NCBI RefSeq assembly: GCF_013387465.1
Contig: NZ_VYGV01000025.1
Coordinates: 235,755 to 299,754, forward strand
Direction of reading: 5' to 3'
Length of the DNA stretch: 64,000 bases
Source of the DNA: Hydrogenophaga aromaticivorans
GTDB taxonomy: Bacteria; Pseudomonadota; Gammaproteobacteria; Burkholderiales; Burkholderiaceae_C
In this document: positions 16,492 to 24,353 of the stretch, piece after piece
Position numbering within the stretch: position 1 is the first letter of the stretch
Layout: each line of letters opens with the position of its first letter
The notes under the pieces: generated by a model
Databases searched by the model: none
What the model was told of the DNA's origin: nothing
The model's input: the letters and a program-made list of their open reading frames with translations, nothing else
Made by a program: the position numbers and the translations under genes

Positions 16492-17247
16492 TCAGAGTTC
16501 GTAACCATGGGAGCGGATCACCGCTTTGGCGGCATCGGTCTTGAGGTACTCCAGCAAGGCGGTGGCGGCCGGGTTGTTTTTGCCCCGCTGGAGCAGCACT
16601 GCGTCCTGGCGGATCTGCGGGTACAGGTTCGACGGCACCATCCAGCGCGAGCCCGGCGCGTACTGGCCGTCCTTGTAGATCTGCGACAGCGCGACAAAGC
16701 CCAGGTCGGCGTTGCCCGTGGCGGCGAACTGGTAGGCCTGGGTGATGTTCTCGCCAAACACCAGCCTGGGTTGCAGCGCCACGTCCACGCCCATCTGCTT
16801 CATGACTTCCACAGCGGCGGCGCCATAGACGGCGACCTTGGGGTTGGCAATGGCCAGGTACCGGAAGTTGCCGCCTTTCAGGACCTCGCCTTTGGCATCG
16901 ACCAACCCGGGTTGGGTACTCCACAACACCAGTTTGCCGATGGCGTAGGTGAAGCGGCTCGTGGGCATGGCCAGGCCATCTTTTTCCAGGCGGATCGGCG
17001 TTTCGTCGTCAGACGAAACCAGCACCTCGAACGGTGCGCCGTTCTTGATCTGCGCGTAGAACTTGCCCGCCGTGCCGTAGGCCACCAGGGCCTTGTGACC
17101 GGTGGCCTTTTCGAAGGCGGGCGCGATCTTTTCCATCGGGCCGGTGAAGTTGGCGGCGACGGCCACCGAGACCTCGGCGGCCTGGGCCGCAGTCGAGAGC
17201 AGCACACAGCACGCGAGCAAGGAAGAGAACAAGGTCTTGGTGGTCAT
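16492..17247 (-). CDS. modA: Molybdate-binding periplasmic protein ModA
   Basis: 251 residues beginning with a Sec signal peptide (MTTKTLFSSLLACCVLL, then STAAQA; cleavage about residue 23). The mature start AEVSVAVAANFTGPMEKIAPAFEKATGHK is typical of ModA. An upstream in-frame start would add 23 residues before the signal peptide, so the ATG at 17247 with AGGAG before it is preferred. It delivers molybdate to ModBC. Confidence 0.96.
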   Translation of the reverse strand: MTTKTLFSSLLACCVLLSTAAQAAEVSVAVAANFTGPMEKIAPAFEKATGHKALVAYGTAGKFYAQIKNGAPFEVLVSSDDETPIRLEKDGLAMPTSRFTYAIGKLVLWSTQPGLVDAKGEVLKGGNFRYLAIANPKVAVYGAAAVEVMKQMGVDVALQPRLVFGENITQAYQFAATGNADLGFVALSQIYKDGQYAPGSRWMVPSNLYPQIRQDAVLLQRGKNNPAATALLEYLKTDAAKAVIRSHGYEL

Positions 17248-17282
17248 GGACAAGCTCCTGATGTTGAAAGACGGAAAGACTC

Positions 17283-17669
17283 TCAATGCCGCGAGAACAG
17301 GTCGCGCACCTTGCACAGCGCGGTGGTGACGTCAAAGCGCGTGTCGGGCAGCGCCTCACCGGCCAGCACCTTCTGCAGCGCGGCGCGCGGGTCGGTCTCG
17401 CCGGTCAGCAGCACCTGCGCGCCCCAGCCCGCCATGTGGCGCAGAAAGCCGTCGCCAGCGCTGCCCGCGATCAGCAGGTCCACGCCGTGCAGGGGGTGCG
17501 GGCCGTCGTCCTTGAAGTGGTGCGGCAGCTGTTCCTTGCTGAGCGCGATGCGCTGCGGCTCGGGCAGCGGCGCGTCGGGCCGGCAATCGAACAGCAGCCA
17601 TTCGCGGGCCTGGCCGGCGTGGCCGCTGACCTGGCTCCATTCTTTGTGGGTAGCGATGGCGACTTTCAT
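17283..17669 (-). CDS. NifX/NafY-type FeMo-cofactor-binding domain protein
   Basis: 128 residues with the dinitrogenase iron-molybdenum cofactor biosynthesis domain shared by NifX, NafY and the C-terminus of NifB: MKVAIATHKEWSQVSGHAGQAREWLLFDC and VDLLIAGSAGDGFLRHMAGWGAQVLLTG. Such proteins carry NifB-co or FeMo-co intermediates. It is embedded in the mod operon between modE and modA, which links molybdenum uptake to cofactor assembly. The canonical nifX, normally beside nifEN, would be outside the window. Confidence 0.88.
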   Translation of the reverse strand: MKVAIATHKEWSQVSGHAGQAREWLLFDCRPDAPLPEPQRIALSKEQLPHHFKDDGPHPLHGVDLLIAGSAGDGFLRHMAGWGAQVLLTGETDPRAALQKVLAGEALPDTRFDVTTALCKVRDLFSRH

Positions 17670-17698
17670 GAAAGGTCCTTGGCTTTTTGAAATGACGT

Positions 17699-18523
17699 TC
17701 AGTCGGTGGAGACGAGGAAGACGCTGGATGCCTTGAAGATCGCCGTCACCGGCTGGCCCACGGCGAGGCCCAGGCGCTCGACGCTCGGGTCGGTGACCAC
17801 GGCGGTGAGCACGTGGTGGCCACCCGGCAGGTCCAGCGTGACCTCGGTGTTGACGGGCCCGTGGTGGATCTTCTGCACCAGGCCGCGGAAGCGGTTGCGC
17901 GCCGAGACGCGCGCGCCCTCTTCTTCCACCATCAACACGATGGACGAGGCCTTGACGAAGGCCAGCACGTCGCGACCTTCGGCCAGGCCCAGGTTCTGAA
18001 CCGACTCATTGGTGACGATGGCGGTGAGCTCCAGCGACGGCCCCAGCTTCAGGATGACCTCGCTCTCGACCGCGCCGGAGCGGATGGCGCCGATGGGGCC
18101 GGCGAACTGGTTGCGGGCACTGGTTTTCATGGTGAGCCTCCGGAGGACTTGTCGGAATTCGGCGATGTCGGGTTCACCGTGCTGCGCCAGCTGGCCGCTC
18201 AGGCGCGCGAGCGCGGCCTGCGATTCCTGCTCCAGCGCGCGGTAGAAGGCGATCAGGCGGCGGCCAAAGGCGGTGAGCTCGCTGCCGCCGCCGTGGCGCC
18301 CGCCGGTGGCGCGCAGCACCAGCGGCTCGGGCGCCACGTTGTTCATGTCGTCCACCGCATCCCACGCGGCCTTGTAGGCCATGGGCACGGCCTTGGCGGC
18401 CTGCAGGATGGAGCCGTGCAGGGCGATGGCTTCGAGCAGGCGGATGCGCTTGTCGCCGAGGAAGCTGCCCATGGCGGTGTCGATCATCAGCTTGCCCATG
18501 AGGGGCTGGCTGGCTGAGTTCAT
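17699..18523 (-). CDS. modE: Molybdate-responsive regulator ModE
   Basis: 274 residues. An N-terminal winged helix (about 20-90; RIRLLEAIALHGSILQAAKAVPMAYKAAWDAV) is followed by two Mop/TOBE domains (NQFAGPIGAIRSGAVESEV and NRFRGLVQKIHHGPVNTEV) that bind molybdate. ModE represses mod genes when molybdate is plentiful. The start overlaps the stop of the upstream gene (ATGA). A candidate binding site lies before the operon at 18958-18981, consistent with autoregulation. Confidence 0.95.
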   Translation of the reverse strand: MNSASQPLMGKLMIDTAMGSFLGDKRIRLLEAIALHGSILQAAKAVPMAYKAAWDAVDDMNNVAPEPLVLRATGGRHGGGSELTAFGRRLIAFYRALEQESQAALARLSGQLAQHGEPDIAEFRQVLRRLTMKTSARNQFAGPIGAIRSGAVESEVILKLGPSLELTAIVTNESVQNLGLAEGRDVLAFVKASSIVLMVEEEGARVSARNRFRGLVQKIHHGPVNTEVTLDLPGGHHVLTAVVTDPSVERLGLAVGQPVTAIFKASSVFLVSTD

Positions 18524-18909
18524 CGCGGCATGCCCCGGCTGAGCGAGAGCCGGGGGATGACCGCGCCGGCGCCGAAGCGGTGAATCACTTTGTGGCTGGC
18601 GAGCCAGCGGTTGTCGGGCAGGCGCCAGGCGGTCACGGTCTCGGCGTAGACCGGTGCCTCGTAGAAGATCTCGTCGTCGTCTGATCGAAGTGCTGTCTGC
18701 ACATAGCGGAAGGCACAGAAGCAGGCCTGGCCTTCTGCGTCGAGGCCGAGGCTGCGGTCGGCCACGATCTCGTGGTCCTGCTCGACGGCAAAGCTCACCG
18801 GCGCCACCACCAGCCCGACCAGATCGGAGGGCAGTTCCTCCATCCACGCCACCGTCTGGCCGCGCGCAGGGCAGGCGTTGGGTGGCCGGCTGTACAACGG
18901 TTGGGGCAT
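18520..18909 (-). CDS. Uncharacterised protein, first gene of mod operon
   Basis: 129 residues, family not recognised. A soluble alpha/beta-looking protein with one Cys pair (CFC, about residue 64) and a C-terminal segment VIHRFGAGAVIPRLSLSRG. The stop overlaps the modE start by 4 nt, so the two are translationally coupled. It is the promoter-proximal gene behind the candidate ModE box. A molybdenum-related role is inferred from context only. Confidence 0.7.
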   Translation of the reverse strand: MPQPLYSRPPNACPARGQTVAWMEELPSDLVGLVVAPVSFAVEQDHEIVADRSLGLDAEGQACFCAFRYVQTALRSDDDEIFYEAPVYAETVTAWRLPDNRWLASHKVIHRFGAGAVIPRLSLSRGMPR

Positions 18910-18957
18910 GACGGGCTCCTGTATCGATCACGACATAACGCACGGGTCTTGCGACAG

Positions 18958-18981
18958 CGTTGTGTGCTTTGCTACACAACG
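18958..18981. promoter_or_regulatory. Candidate ModE-binding palindrome
   Basis: A perfect 8-bp inverted repeat CGTTGTGT / ACACAACG with an 8-bp spacer, 49 bp upstream of the first mod-operon gene. It resembles the ModE box half-site form CGNTATAT...ATATNACG seen in other proteobacteria, with GTG for TAT. A partial second half-site (ACATAACG) occurs at 18933-18940. The assignment is inferred. Confidence 0.5.
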
Positions 18982-19164
18982 GTCACGCCTGCGTGGCTTG
19001 AGAGCCTTGTTTGCAAAACGTGGGCCAGCTTTTGGAGGAGAACGCTTGTCTCTTTCTCTGTGCTTTTTTGGATGAGCGCAGATCTCGTTTGAGGCACCTC
19101 GCTGCTGCGGCAGGCGTTGCAAGATGTTGTGCTGGATATCTGCCGGTGGCGCGCCAACACCACT

Positions 19165-19414
19165 GTTTGCCATGGCGTGTGCGGGGAGGTCGTAGCGCGC
19201 CTGTGAGGCGCCGAGAAGCGCAGTGGCCGTGGCCGCGCGCGCAGCGCGCTTCGTCAACTGACTTGTCGCACTTGTTTGAGCGGAGAGAGCGCAAGCGAAC
19301 GTAGCGAGTTGTGCGACGGGCCACGGTCGCGAGCATCGCAGGGAAGTCGGTGCGAAGCACCGACCGCCTCACCGAAGCGCTGCGGCCTGTCCGCACACGC
19401 CTTGGCACGCGAGG
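19165..19414. repeat. 250-bp dispersed repeat, copy A
   Basis: Nearly identical, in inverted orientation, to 37720-37968. The core includes GCGCGCCTGTGAGGCGCCGA, a stretch ending in CAACTGACTTGTCGCAC, GAGCGGAGAGAGCG and CATCGCAGGGAAGTCGG. It contains several internal hairpins and no convincing gene. It fills most of the gene-free stretch 18910-19470. The rest holds the mod control region and about 55 bp before the end of the nifB operon. Confidence 0.85.
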
Positions 19415-19470
19415 TCTTGCCAACGATATCTACGTTTCACCCGGATGGACCTGCGAACGCGTCAACGTCC

Positions 19471-19842
19471 TCAAGCCAGACTCATGCGAAACAGATCAGG
19501 CTGGCTCTGCCGGTACACCCGCAGCCACAGCAGCGTCGCGGGCACCAGCGACTGGCTGGCGAACCACAGGGCTTCGTCCAGGGTCTCACCGGGTGGGCCA
19601 GCGAGTTGCACTTGCATCAAGGCCCAGCCCGACCAGTCGAGCTCGGGCATGGTGGCGCGCTGCTCCGGCTCGATCTGCGCCACGCTGGCGGCCAGGGTGG
19701 CGAGCTGGCGCTGCACCTCGGCGCGCGTGAGGCGCGAACGCATCAACTCCTCGCGCGGCAGTTGTTCGACCAGGATCAGCACCGATTCGCAGGCGCTCTG
19801 GATCAGGCCCAACAAGGCGCTGTGCAGCATGGGTTGGCTCAT
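19471..19842 (-). CDS. Small helical nif-operon protein
   Basis: 123 residues, mostly predicted helix. There is weak resemblance to HepT/DUF86-type helical proteins (a segment LDWSGWALM after a long helix), but the RX4-6H nuclease motif of HepT is absent, so I do not claim that family. It begins 6 nt after the FAD-oxidase stop and is the last gene of the long nifB operon; the inverted repeat A follows. Confidence 0.6.
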   Translation of the reverse strand: MSQPMLHSALLGLIQSACESVLILVEQLPREELMRSRLTRAEVQRQLATLAASVAQIEPEQRATMPELDWSGWALMQVQLAGPPGETLDEALWFASQSLVPATLLWLRVYRQSQPDLFRMSLA

Positions 19843-19848
19843 GGTCTT

Positions 19849-21459
19849 TCAGGCGCTGCAGACCATGGGCTGGGCTTGCAGCAACCGGGCATTGAGCTCG
19901 ATGGCGAACTCGCGCCAGGCGGCGGCCAGGTCGAGCGTGATGGCGCGTTGGGTCTCGGCGTCGGGAGTCTGGTCTTGCGCGAAATTCGACAAGGCGCACG
20001 AGCTGGCGTTGAAGGCCAGCGCGGCCTGCAGCAAGCCTTTGTTCCAACCCGCGAACGGGGCCAGCAGCTGCGGCGTGAGCGCGTGTTGCCCTTGCACCAC
20101 TGCAGCGCCGGCGGCGTCGAGCGCGGGCAACAGGGCGTCGATCTGCGCCAGGCTCTCGCTGTAGACGCGGTCCACCGTCGCGAGCAGCGCGCGCTGCGTG
20201 AGCAGCTCGTGTTGCTGGCTGGAGAGCAGGCGCGTGAGGTGGCGACGGTACTGGTCGGGCGCGGCGGCGACCCTCGCAGCCACGCCTTCGGCAAAGGCCC
20301 GCAGTGCTGCTTCGCGGTCGTGGGCCACGGGCGCTTGGGGGTTGGCAGTGGGCACCTTCTGGCGCAGCAGCGCGTGGGCGATGCGGTCGGCCGCTTCGAG
20401 CGCGCCTTCCATGTGGCCCGCGCCGTGGGCCGCGGTTTCGCTGCCGCCCAGGAACACCCGGCCGCTCCACTGTGGCTGGCGCAGCAGCGGGTCGGCCAGA
20501 GGCGGTTCGGGCGGTGTGGCGCGGTCGGTGCCGCTGCAGGTCCAGGGCTCCAGCGCCCAGTCCTGCAGTTGCAGCCGGCCACTCTGCGCGGCCTGGCCAT
20601 AGAGCTGCGCGAGCTGGCTTTCGATGAGCAGCGGCAGGCCGCGCTGGAAGTGCTCGCGCTGCGCCGGGTTCAGCGCCACGAAGCCGCCCAGTGCCGCGCC
20701 CTGGGCTTCGTCGCAGGCGTCGAACACCTCGCCGAGCACGGCCTGCGCGTGGCGCACGAAGGCGTTGCCCGACTGCCCGGCTTCGCGCCAGAAGGCGTGG
20801 TCAAAAGCGACCAGTGCCTTGGCGTGCGTCGCCATCCAGGTGGCGGTGTTTTCCATCGCGTCCCAGACCGTGGCAGGCAGGGGCGGGTCCAGCAGCATGC
20901 GCTGATGCACCAGGCGCGGTGGCAGGGCCAGCACGATCTGGCGCGCGCGCAACGGCGCGCCGGTTTCCAGCAGGATGTCGATGTGGGACCCACGGTCGCG
21001 CAGCACGCGAACTGGCTTGTTCAGCTGCAGGCAGCCCGCGGGCAGTTCGGCGGCGAGCGCTTCCACGAGCCGGGCCGCACCACCCTGGATGTGCCGCGCG
21101 CCAGCGTGCACACCGCCCTCTTCCTGCCGCCGTTCGGGTTGGCGGTTCGGGTCGGTGAGCCAAAGCGCGTCACCCGGGTCGTGCTGGGCCAGCGTGGCCA
21201 GGCCCAGCTCGCCGAGCAGCGCGCTGATGCGCGGCTCGGTCTCGGGCCAGTACCAGGTGGCACCCAGATCGAGCGCCTGGCCGGTCTGCGCATCGCTGCG
21301 GGTCAGCACCCGGCCACCGATGCGATCCCGCGCTTCGAGCAGGGTCACGCTCAGGCCGCGCGCGACCAGGCTGCGGGTGAGCGCCAGGCCACACAGGCCC
21401 GCGCCGACCACCACGACGTCGGCCACCTTGTGGGTGGGCAGATGAAGCAAGGCGGCCAT
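19849..21459 (-). CDS. FAD-dependent amine-oxidase-like oxidoreductase
   Basis: 536 residues. The N-terminal Rossmann FAD motif VVVGAGLCGLALTRSL (GAGLCG at 19-24) with Glu42 and the GGR motif (48-50) is typical of flavin monoamine oxidases and phytoene-desaturase-like enzymes; the FAD-binding C-terminal motif is around GRVFLGGSETAAHGAGHMEGALEAADRIA. About 150 extra helical residues follow the oxidase fold, which is unusual. Just upstream lies a [2Fe-2S] ferredoxin gene, a possible electron partner. The substrate is unknown. Confidence 0.85.
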   Translation of the reverse strand: MAALLHLPTHKVADVVVVGAGLCGLALTRSLVARGLSVTLLEARDRIGGRVLTRSDAQTGQALDLGATWYWPETEPRISALLGELGLATLAQHDPGDALWLTDPNRQPERRQEEGGVHAGARHIQGGAARLVEALAAELPAGCLQLNKPVRVLRDRGSHIDILLETGAPLRARQIVLALPPRLVHQRMLLDPPLPATVWDAMENTATWMATHAKALVAFDHAFWREAGQSGNAFVRHAQAVLGEVFDACDEAQGAALGGFVALNPAQREHFQRGLPLLIESQLAQLYGQAAQSGRLQLQDWALEPWTCSGTDRATPPEPPLADPLLRQPQWSGRVFLGGSETAAHGAGHMEGALEAADRIAHALLRQKVPTANPQAPVAHDREAALRAFAEGVAARVAAAPDQYRRHLTRLLSSQQHELLTQRALLATVDRVYSESLAQIDALLPALDAAGAAVVQGQHALTPQLLAPFAGWNKGLLQAALAFNASSCALSNFAQDQTPDAETQRAITLDLAAAWREFAIELNARLLQAQPMVCSA

Positions 21460-21478
21460 GGTGGGTGCGCCCTGGGGC

Positions 21479-21775
21479 TCAGCTCGTCATGAGCAGTTCA
21501 ATGGTCACCGGGTCTTCGCCGAGCACCGCCTGGCAGGCCAGGCGCGAGGCCGATCCGATACCGACCATGCCGTCGAGTTTTTCGTTTTCGAGCGGCTGGA
21601 TGCGCGACAGGCTCTTGCGGCCGCTGGTGACGAAGACGTGGCAGGCCTCGCACTTGGCGTTGCCGCCGCATTTGCTCATGACCGGCTCGCCCACGCCGAG
21701 CAGGGCTTTGAGGAGGGTGGTGCCGGCGGCGACTTCGTAGGATTTGCCGGAAGGAAGGACGGTGATCGTGGTCAT
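21479..21775 (-). CDS. [2Fe-2S] ferredoxin, plant/adrenodoxin type
   Basis: 98 residues. Ligands Cys36, Cys42, Cys45 and Cys81 give the CX5CX2C...C pattern of vertebrate/plant-type ferredoxins. It is short and has no extension. It lies between the SIR2-like gene and the FAD oxidase in the nifB operon. It probably passes electrons to nitrogenase assembly or to the neighbouring flavoprotein (inference). It is distinct from the isc-type ferredoxin at 37349-37684. Confidence 0.92.
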   Translation of the reverse strand: MTTITVLPSGKSYEVAAGTTLLKALLGVGEPVMSKCGGNAKCEACHVFVTSGRKSLSRIQPLENEKLDGMVGIGSASRLACQAVLGEDPVTIELLMTS

Positions 21776-21819
21776 GGTTGTGGCCTCATGGCTGGTTGGG
21801 AAAAGGGAACCGGAAAGGG

Positions 21820-22656
21820 TCAGGCGAGCGCGGGTTGCAGCGCGTCGATCAGCGCCGCCGAAAAATCGGCCAGCGGCATGTTGATGCGCGTGATGCCCTG
21901 CTCTTCGAGAAAACGCGCTTCCATGCGGGTCGGCTCGTTGGGCAGCACGGCCCAGTGCAGGTCGCTGGAGCGCTTCATGATCTGGCGCGCGAAGCAGCGT
22001 GTGAGCTGGTCATCGAAACGGCAGCCGAGGAACAGGAAGCTGCGGCCGGTGCGCCAGGCCTGCACCGCCGCGGGGATAGGGGTCTGGATGTCGATCTCGG
22101 TCAGCACCTCGACGTAGTCGCTGTCGGACACCAGGTAGTTGCCGGCCGGGCTGTGGCCGCCCCAGGGCTTGTAGTGCGTGGGCGCCACCGGCAGGGTGTC
22201 GAGCGCCTTGCCCTGGGCGTCGTAGGCGCCGGTCCACTGGCCGAAATGTTCGGACTGCGACAGGCCTTGCACCTGGTTCCAGCCGCTGCCGCCGCGCACG
22301 CGGGTCAGCGCGTTCAGCATGCTGTCGTCGTACCAGGTGTCGACCCAGAGGCCGGCGTTGCTGCCCGCCAGGGCCAGCTGCAGGGCCGAGGGCTCGGGCG
22401 AGCTGGCAAAGGCCTCGTTCATCAGGTGCACGACGGACTTGCGGTGCTTGAAGTTCTCGATGAACTGGGCCGCCTGCGTCAGGCGGTTGCGCACCTTGTG
22501 CGGCACGCTGACCTTGGCCGTCATGAAGGTCGCCAGGTCCAGCGGCGTGGCCGGCACCTTGCCGGGTTCACACAGCGACAACATGTCCGGGCCCATGTAG
22601 GGGATGACGCTGCCGGCGTCGAGTCGGCGGGCGATGTCTTGGATCAGGTCGGTCAT
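21820..22656 (-). CDS. SIR2-like domain protein, degenerate NAD site
   Basis: 278 residues with similarity to the SIR2_2/SIR2-like fold: an N-terminal GSVIPYMGPDML (15-26) in the place of the GAGxS NAD-binding loop, and a late SFLFLGCRFDDQLTR strand-loop typical of the family. The loop reads MGPD rather than GAG, so NAD hydrolysis or deacylation is doubtful. It is the only SIR2-like gene here and sits 9 nt after the DegT-like gene. A scaffold or regulatory role is as likely as catalysis. Confidence 0.7.
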   Translation of the reverse strand: MTDLIQDIARRLDAGSVIPYMGPDMLSLCEPGKVPATPLDLATFMTAKVSVPHKVRNRLTQAAQFIENFKHRKSVVHLMNEAFASSPEPSALQLALAGSNAGLWVDTWYDDSMLNALTRVRGGSGWNQVQGLSQSEHFGQWTGAYDAQGKALDTLPVAPTHYKPWGGHSPAGNYLVSDSDYVEVLTEIDIQTPIPAAVQAWRTGRSFLFLGCRFDDQLTRCFARQIMKRSSDLHWAVLPNEPTRMEARFLEEQGITRINMPLADFSAALIDALQPALA

Positions 22657-22665
22657 GGTGTTTCC

Positions 22666-23829
22666 TTAGAGGTAGATGGCGGCGCCGGCACCCACATTTG
22701 TGGCGGTGTCCTTGAGCGTGGTCACGATGTACTGCACCTGGACCGCGTCCATCTGGGTGTGCAGCGGCAGGGCCAGGGCGCGGTCGCCGATGCGGTCGGT
22801 GTCGCGCAGCAGGCCGCGCTGCTGGCCGATGGCAGCCGCCGCGTTCATGTAATAGAACTGCTGGTGCAGCGGGTGGCTGTAGGCGGCGGTCTCGATGCCG
22901 CTGGCCGCCAGGTCGTCCACCATCTGCGCGCGCGCGCTGGCGGTGAAGCGTTTGCCCAGGTGCACCACGTAGAGCATCCAGTGCACCTCGTCCACGTTCT
23001 CGGCCAGGTACGGCGGCTTCACGCCCTCGAAGCTCTGCATCTGCTCGTGGTACCAGAGCTCCACCTGCTTGCGCTCCAGCAGCCGGTCGTCCAGGCTGGC
23101 GAGCTGGGCCAGGCCGAGCGCGGCGGTCATCTCGCTCATGCCGGCCTGCAGCGGCACGCGCGAACCGACCGAAACCGAATGCCGGTCGCTCACGCGGCGC
23201 TGGCGCAGGTAGCGCAGTTCGTGCACCAAGGTGTCGTCGTCCGTGACCAGCATGCCGCCTTCGCCGGTGCACAGGGCCGAGGGCTGAGAGAAGTCGAACA
23301 CCGACACGTCGCCGAAGCTGCCCACGGTCTGGCCCTTGTAGCGCGAGCCCAGGGCTTCGGTGCTGTCTTCGATCAGGGGGATGCCGTGCGCTTTCGCGAG
23401 CGCCCGCAAGGGGTCCCAGTCGGCCGGGTGGCCGTTGGTGTTGCCGGCCAGGATGGCGCGGGTCTGCGGCGTGATCTTGAGCGCGGCCTTCTCGGGGCTC
23501 AGGCAGCCGGTCCAGTAGTTGATGTCGGCGAACACCGGCGTGGCGCCCGCGAGCGTGATGGCCTGCGCCACCTGGTGCCAGGCGTGGCTGCTGCAGACCA
23601 CCTCGTCGCCCGGGCCGATGCCCATGGCGCGCAGCGCGATCCAGGTGCCCAGCGTGCCGCTGCCCACCGCGACCGCGTGGCGCCGCCCGGCCCAGCCGGC
23701 GAAGGCGCGCTCGAACGATTCCAGCATGGGGCCATCGCCCCAGCGGGCCGATTCCAGCACGGCGGTGACGAGCTGGATCTCGCGCTCGCCGCACGCGGGC
23801 TCGTAGAGGGAGATGGCATCGATTTCCAT
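22666..23829 (-). CDS. DegT/DnrJ/EryC1-family protein lacking PLP lysine
   Basis: 387 residues with the fold-type I aminotransferase pattern of sugar aminotransferases: GSGTLGTW (57-64), IEDSTEALGS (153-162, Asp155 for the PLP ring) and TGEGG (188-192). In active family members a lysine stands six residues before the Glu of GEGG; here that position is Ser184 (FSQPSALCTGEGG). A Schiff-base-forming aminotransferase is therefore unlikely unless another residue substitutes. No sugar-nucleotide genes are nearby. It sits in the nifB operon with the SIR2-like gene. Confidence 0.85.
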   Translation of the reverse strand: MEIDAISLYEPACGEREIQLVTAVLESARWGDGPMLESFERAFAGWAGRRHAVAVGSGTLGTWIALRAMGIGPGDEVVCSSHAWHQVAQAITLAGATPVFADINYWTGCLSPEKAALKITPQTRAILAGNTNGHPADWDPLRALAKAHGIPLIEDSTEALGSRYKGQTVGSFGDVSVFDFSQPSALCTGEGGMLVTDDDTLVHELRYLRQRRVSDRHSVSVGSRVPLQAGMSEMTAALGLAQLASLDDRLLERKQVELWYHEQMQSFEGVKPPYLAENVDEVHWMLYVVHLGKRFTASARAQMVDDLAASGIETAAYSHPLHQQFYYMNAAAAIGQQRGLLRDTDRIGDRALALPLHTQMDAVQVQYIVTTLKDTATNVGAGAAIYL

Positions 23830-23832
23830 TTT

Positions 23833-24093
23833 TTATTCCTGAGTGAGGATGAGCGCATCGGCTTCTTCGGGCGCCTCGGTCACGCTCCAGCAGTGGCCGT
23901 TGGAGGTGGCGAGGTAGACCTTGCGTGCGCCCAGCAGCAGCGCGGGTTTTTCGTCGCGCATGTCCATCGCATCGACCAGCACCACCTTCATCTCGGGGTG
24001 CTGGGAACGCCAGATCGAGGCCGCGTCGCGCAGGGTGGCAGCAGCGCCCACGAGTTCACCGGCGGCGCGCAGATGTTCGGTGCTGATGGACAT
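23833..24093 (-). CDS. Small uncharacterised nif-operon protein
   Basis: 86 residues, family not recognised. It looks alpha/beta, with a central hydrophobic strand MKVVLVDAMDM followed by ALLLGARKVYLATSN, and has one Cys. It starts 5 nt after nifT and ends 3 nt before the DegT-like gene, so it is clearly an operon member. Function unknown. Confidence 0.7.
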   Translation of the reverse strand: MSISTEHLRAAGELVGAAATLRDAASIWRSQHPEMKVVLVDAMDMRDEKPALLLGARKVYLATSNGHCWSVTEAPEEADALILTQE

Positions 24094-24098
24094 GGCGT

Positions 24099-24323
24099 TC
24101 AGTCCTCAGAGACCGAAGAGGCCAGGCGGCGCGCTTCAACGGTGATGGGCAGCGTCGTGCCTTCGGGCATGACCGGCAGGTCGAGTTGCCAGCCGTTGGC
24201 CAGCGTGACCAGCCCACCCCACATGCCGGGATTCACCATGTCGACGATGGGCTCCTCCAGGTCTTTCTTGGGCACATAGGCGCTCAGCACACCTTTGGCA
24301 TCTCGGCGGATCATCACTTTCAT
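24099..24323 (-). CDS. nifT: Nitrogen fixation protein NifT
   Basis: 74 residues matching the small NifT/FixU family (MKVMIRRDAKGVLSAYVPKK and MWGGLVTLANGWQLDLP). The role is undefined; it is often found after nifK, but here it is in the nifB operon. I chose ATG 24323 because GGAG lies 6 nt before it and family members begin MKVMIRR; an ATG at 24335 adds four residues but has a poor ribosome site. Confidence 0.9.
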   Translation of the reverse strand: MKVMIRRDAKGVLSAYVPKKDLEEPIVDMVNPGMWGGLVTLANGWQLDLPVMPEGTTLPITVEARRLASSVSED

Positions 24324-24353
24324 CATCGGCTCCATTCAGAAAGACACAAAAAA

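Noticed and set aside
18931..18981. NifA site before the mod operon
   Set aside because: No TGT-N10-ACA and no -24/-12 element on the minus strand; the palindrome fits a ModE-type site better.
21778..24279. 833-codon open frame opposite the SIR2- and DegT-like genes
   Set aside because: Shadow frame with low-complexity composition; the minus-strand genes show recognisable domains.
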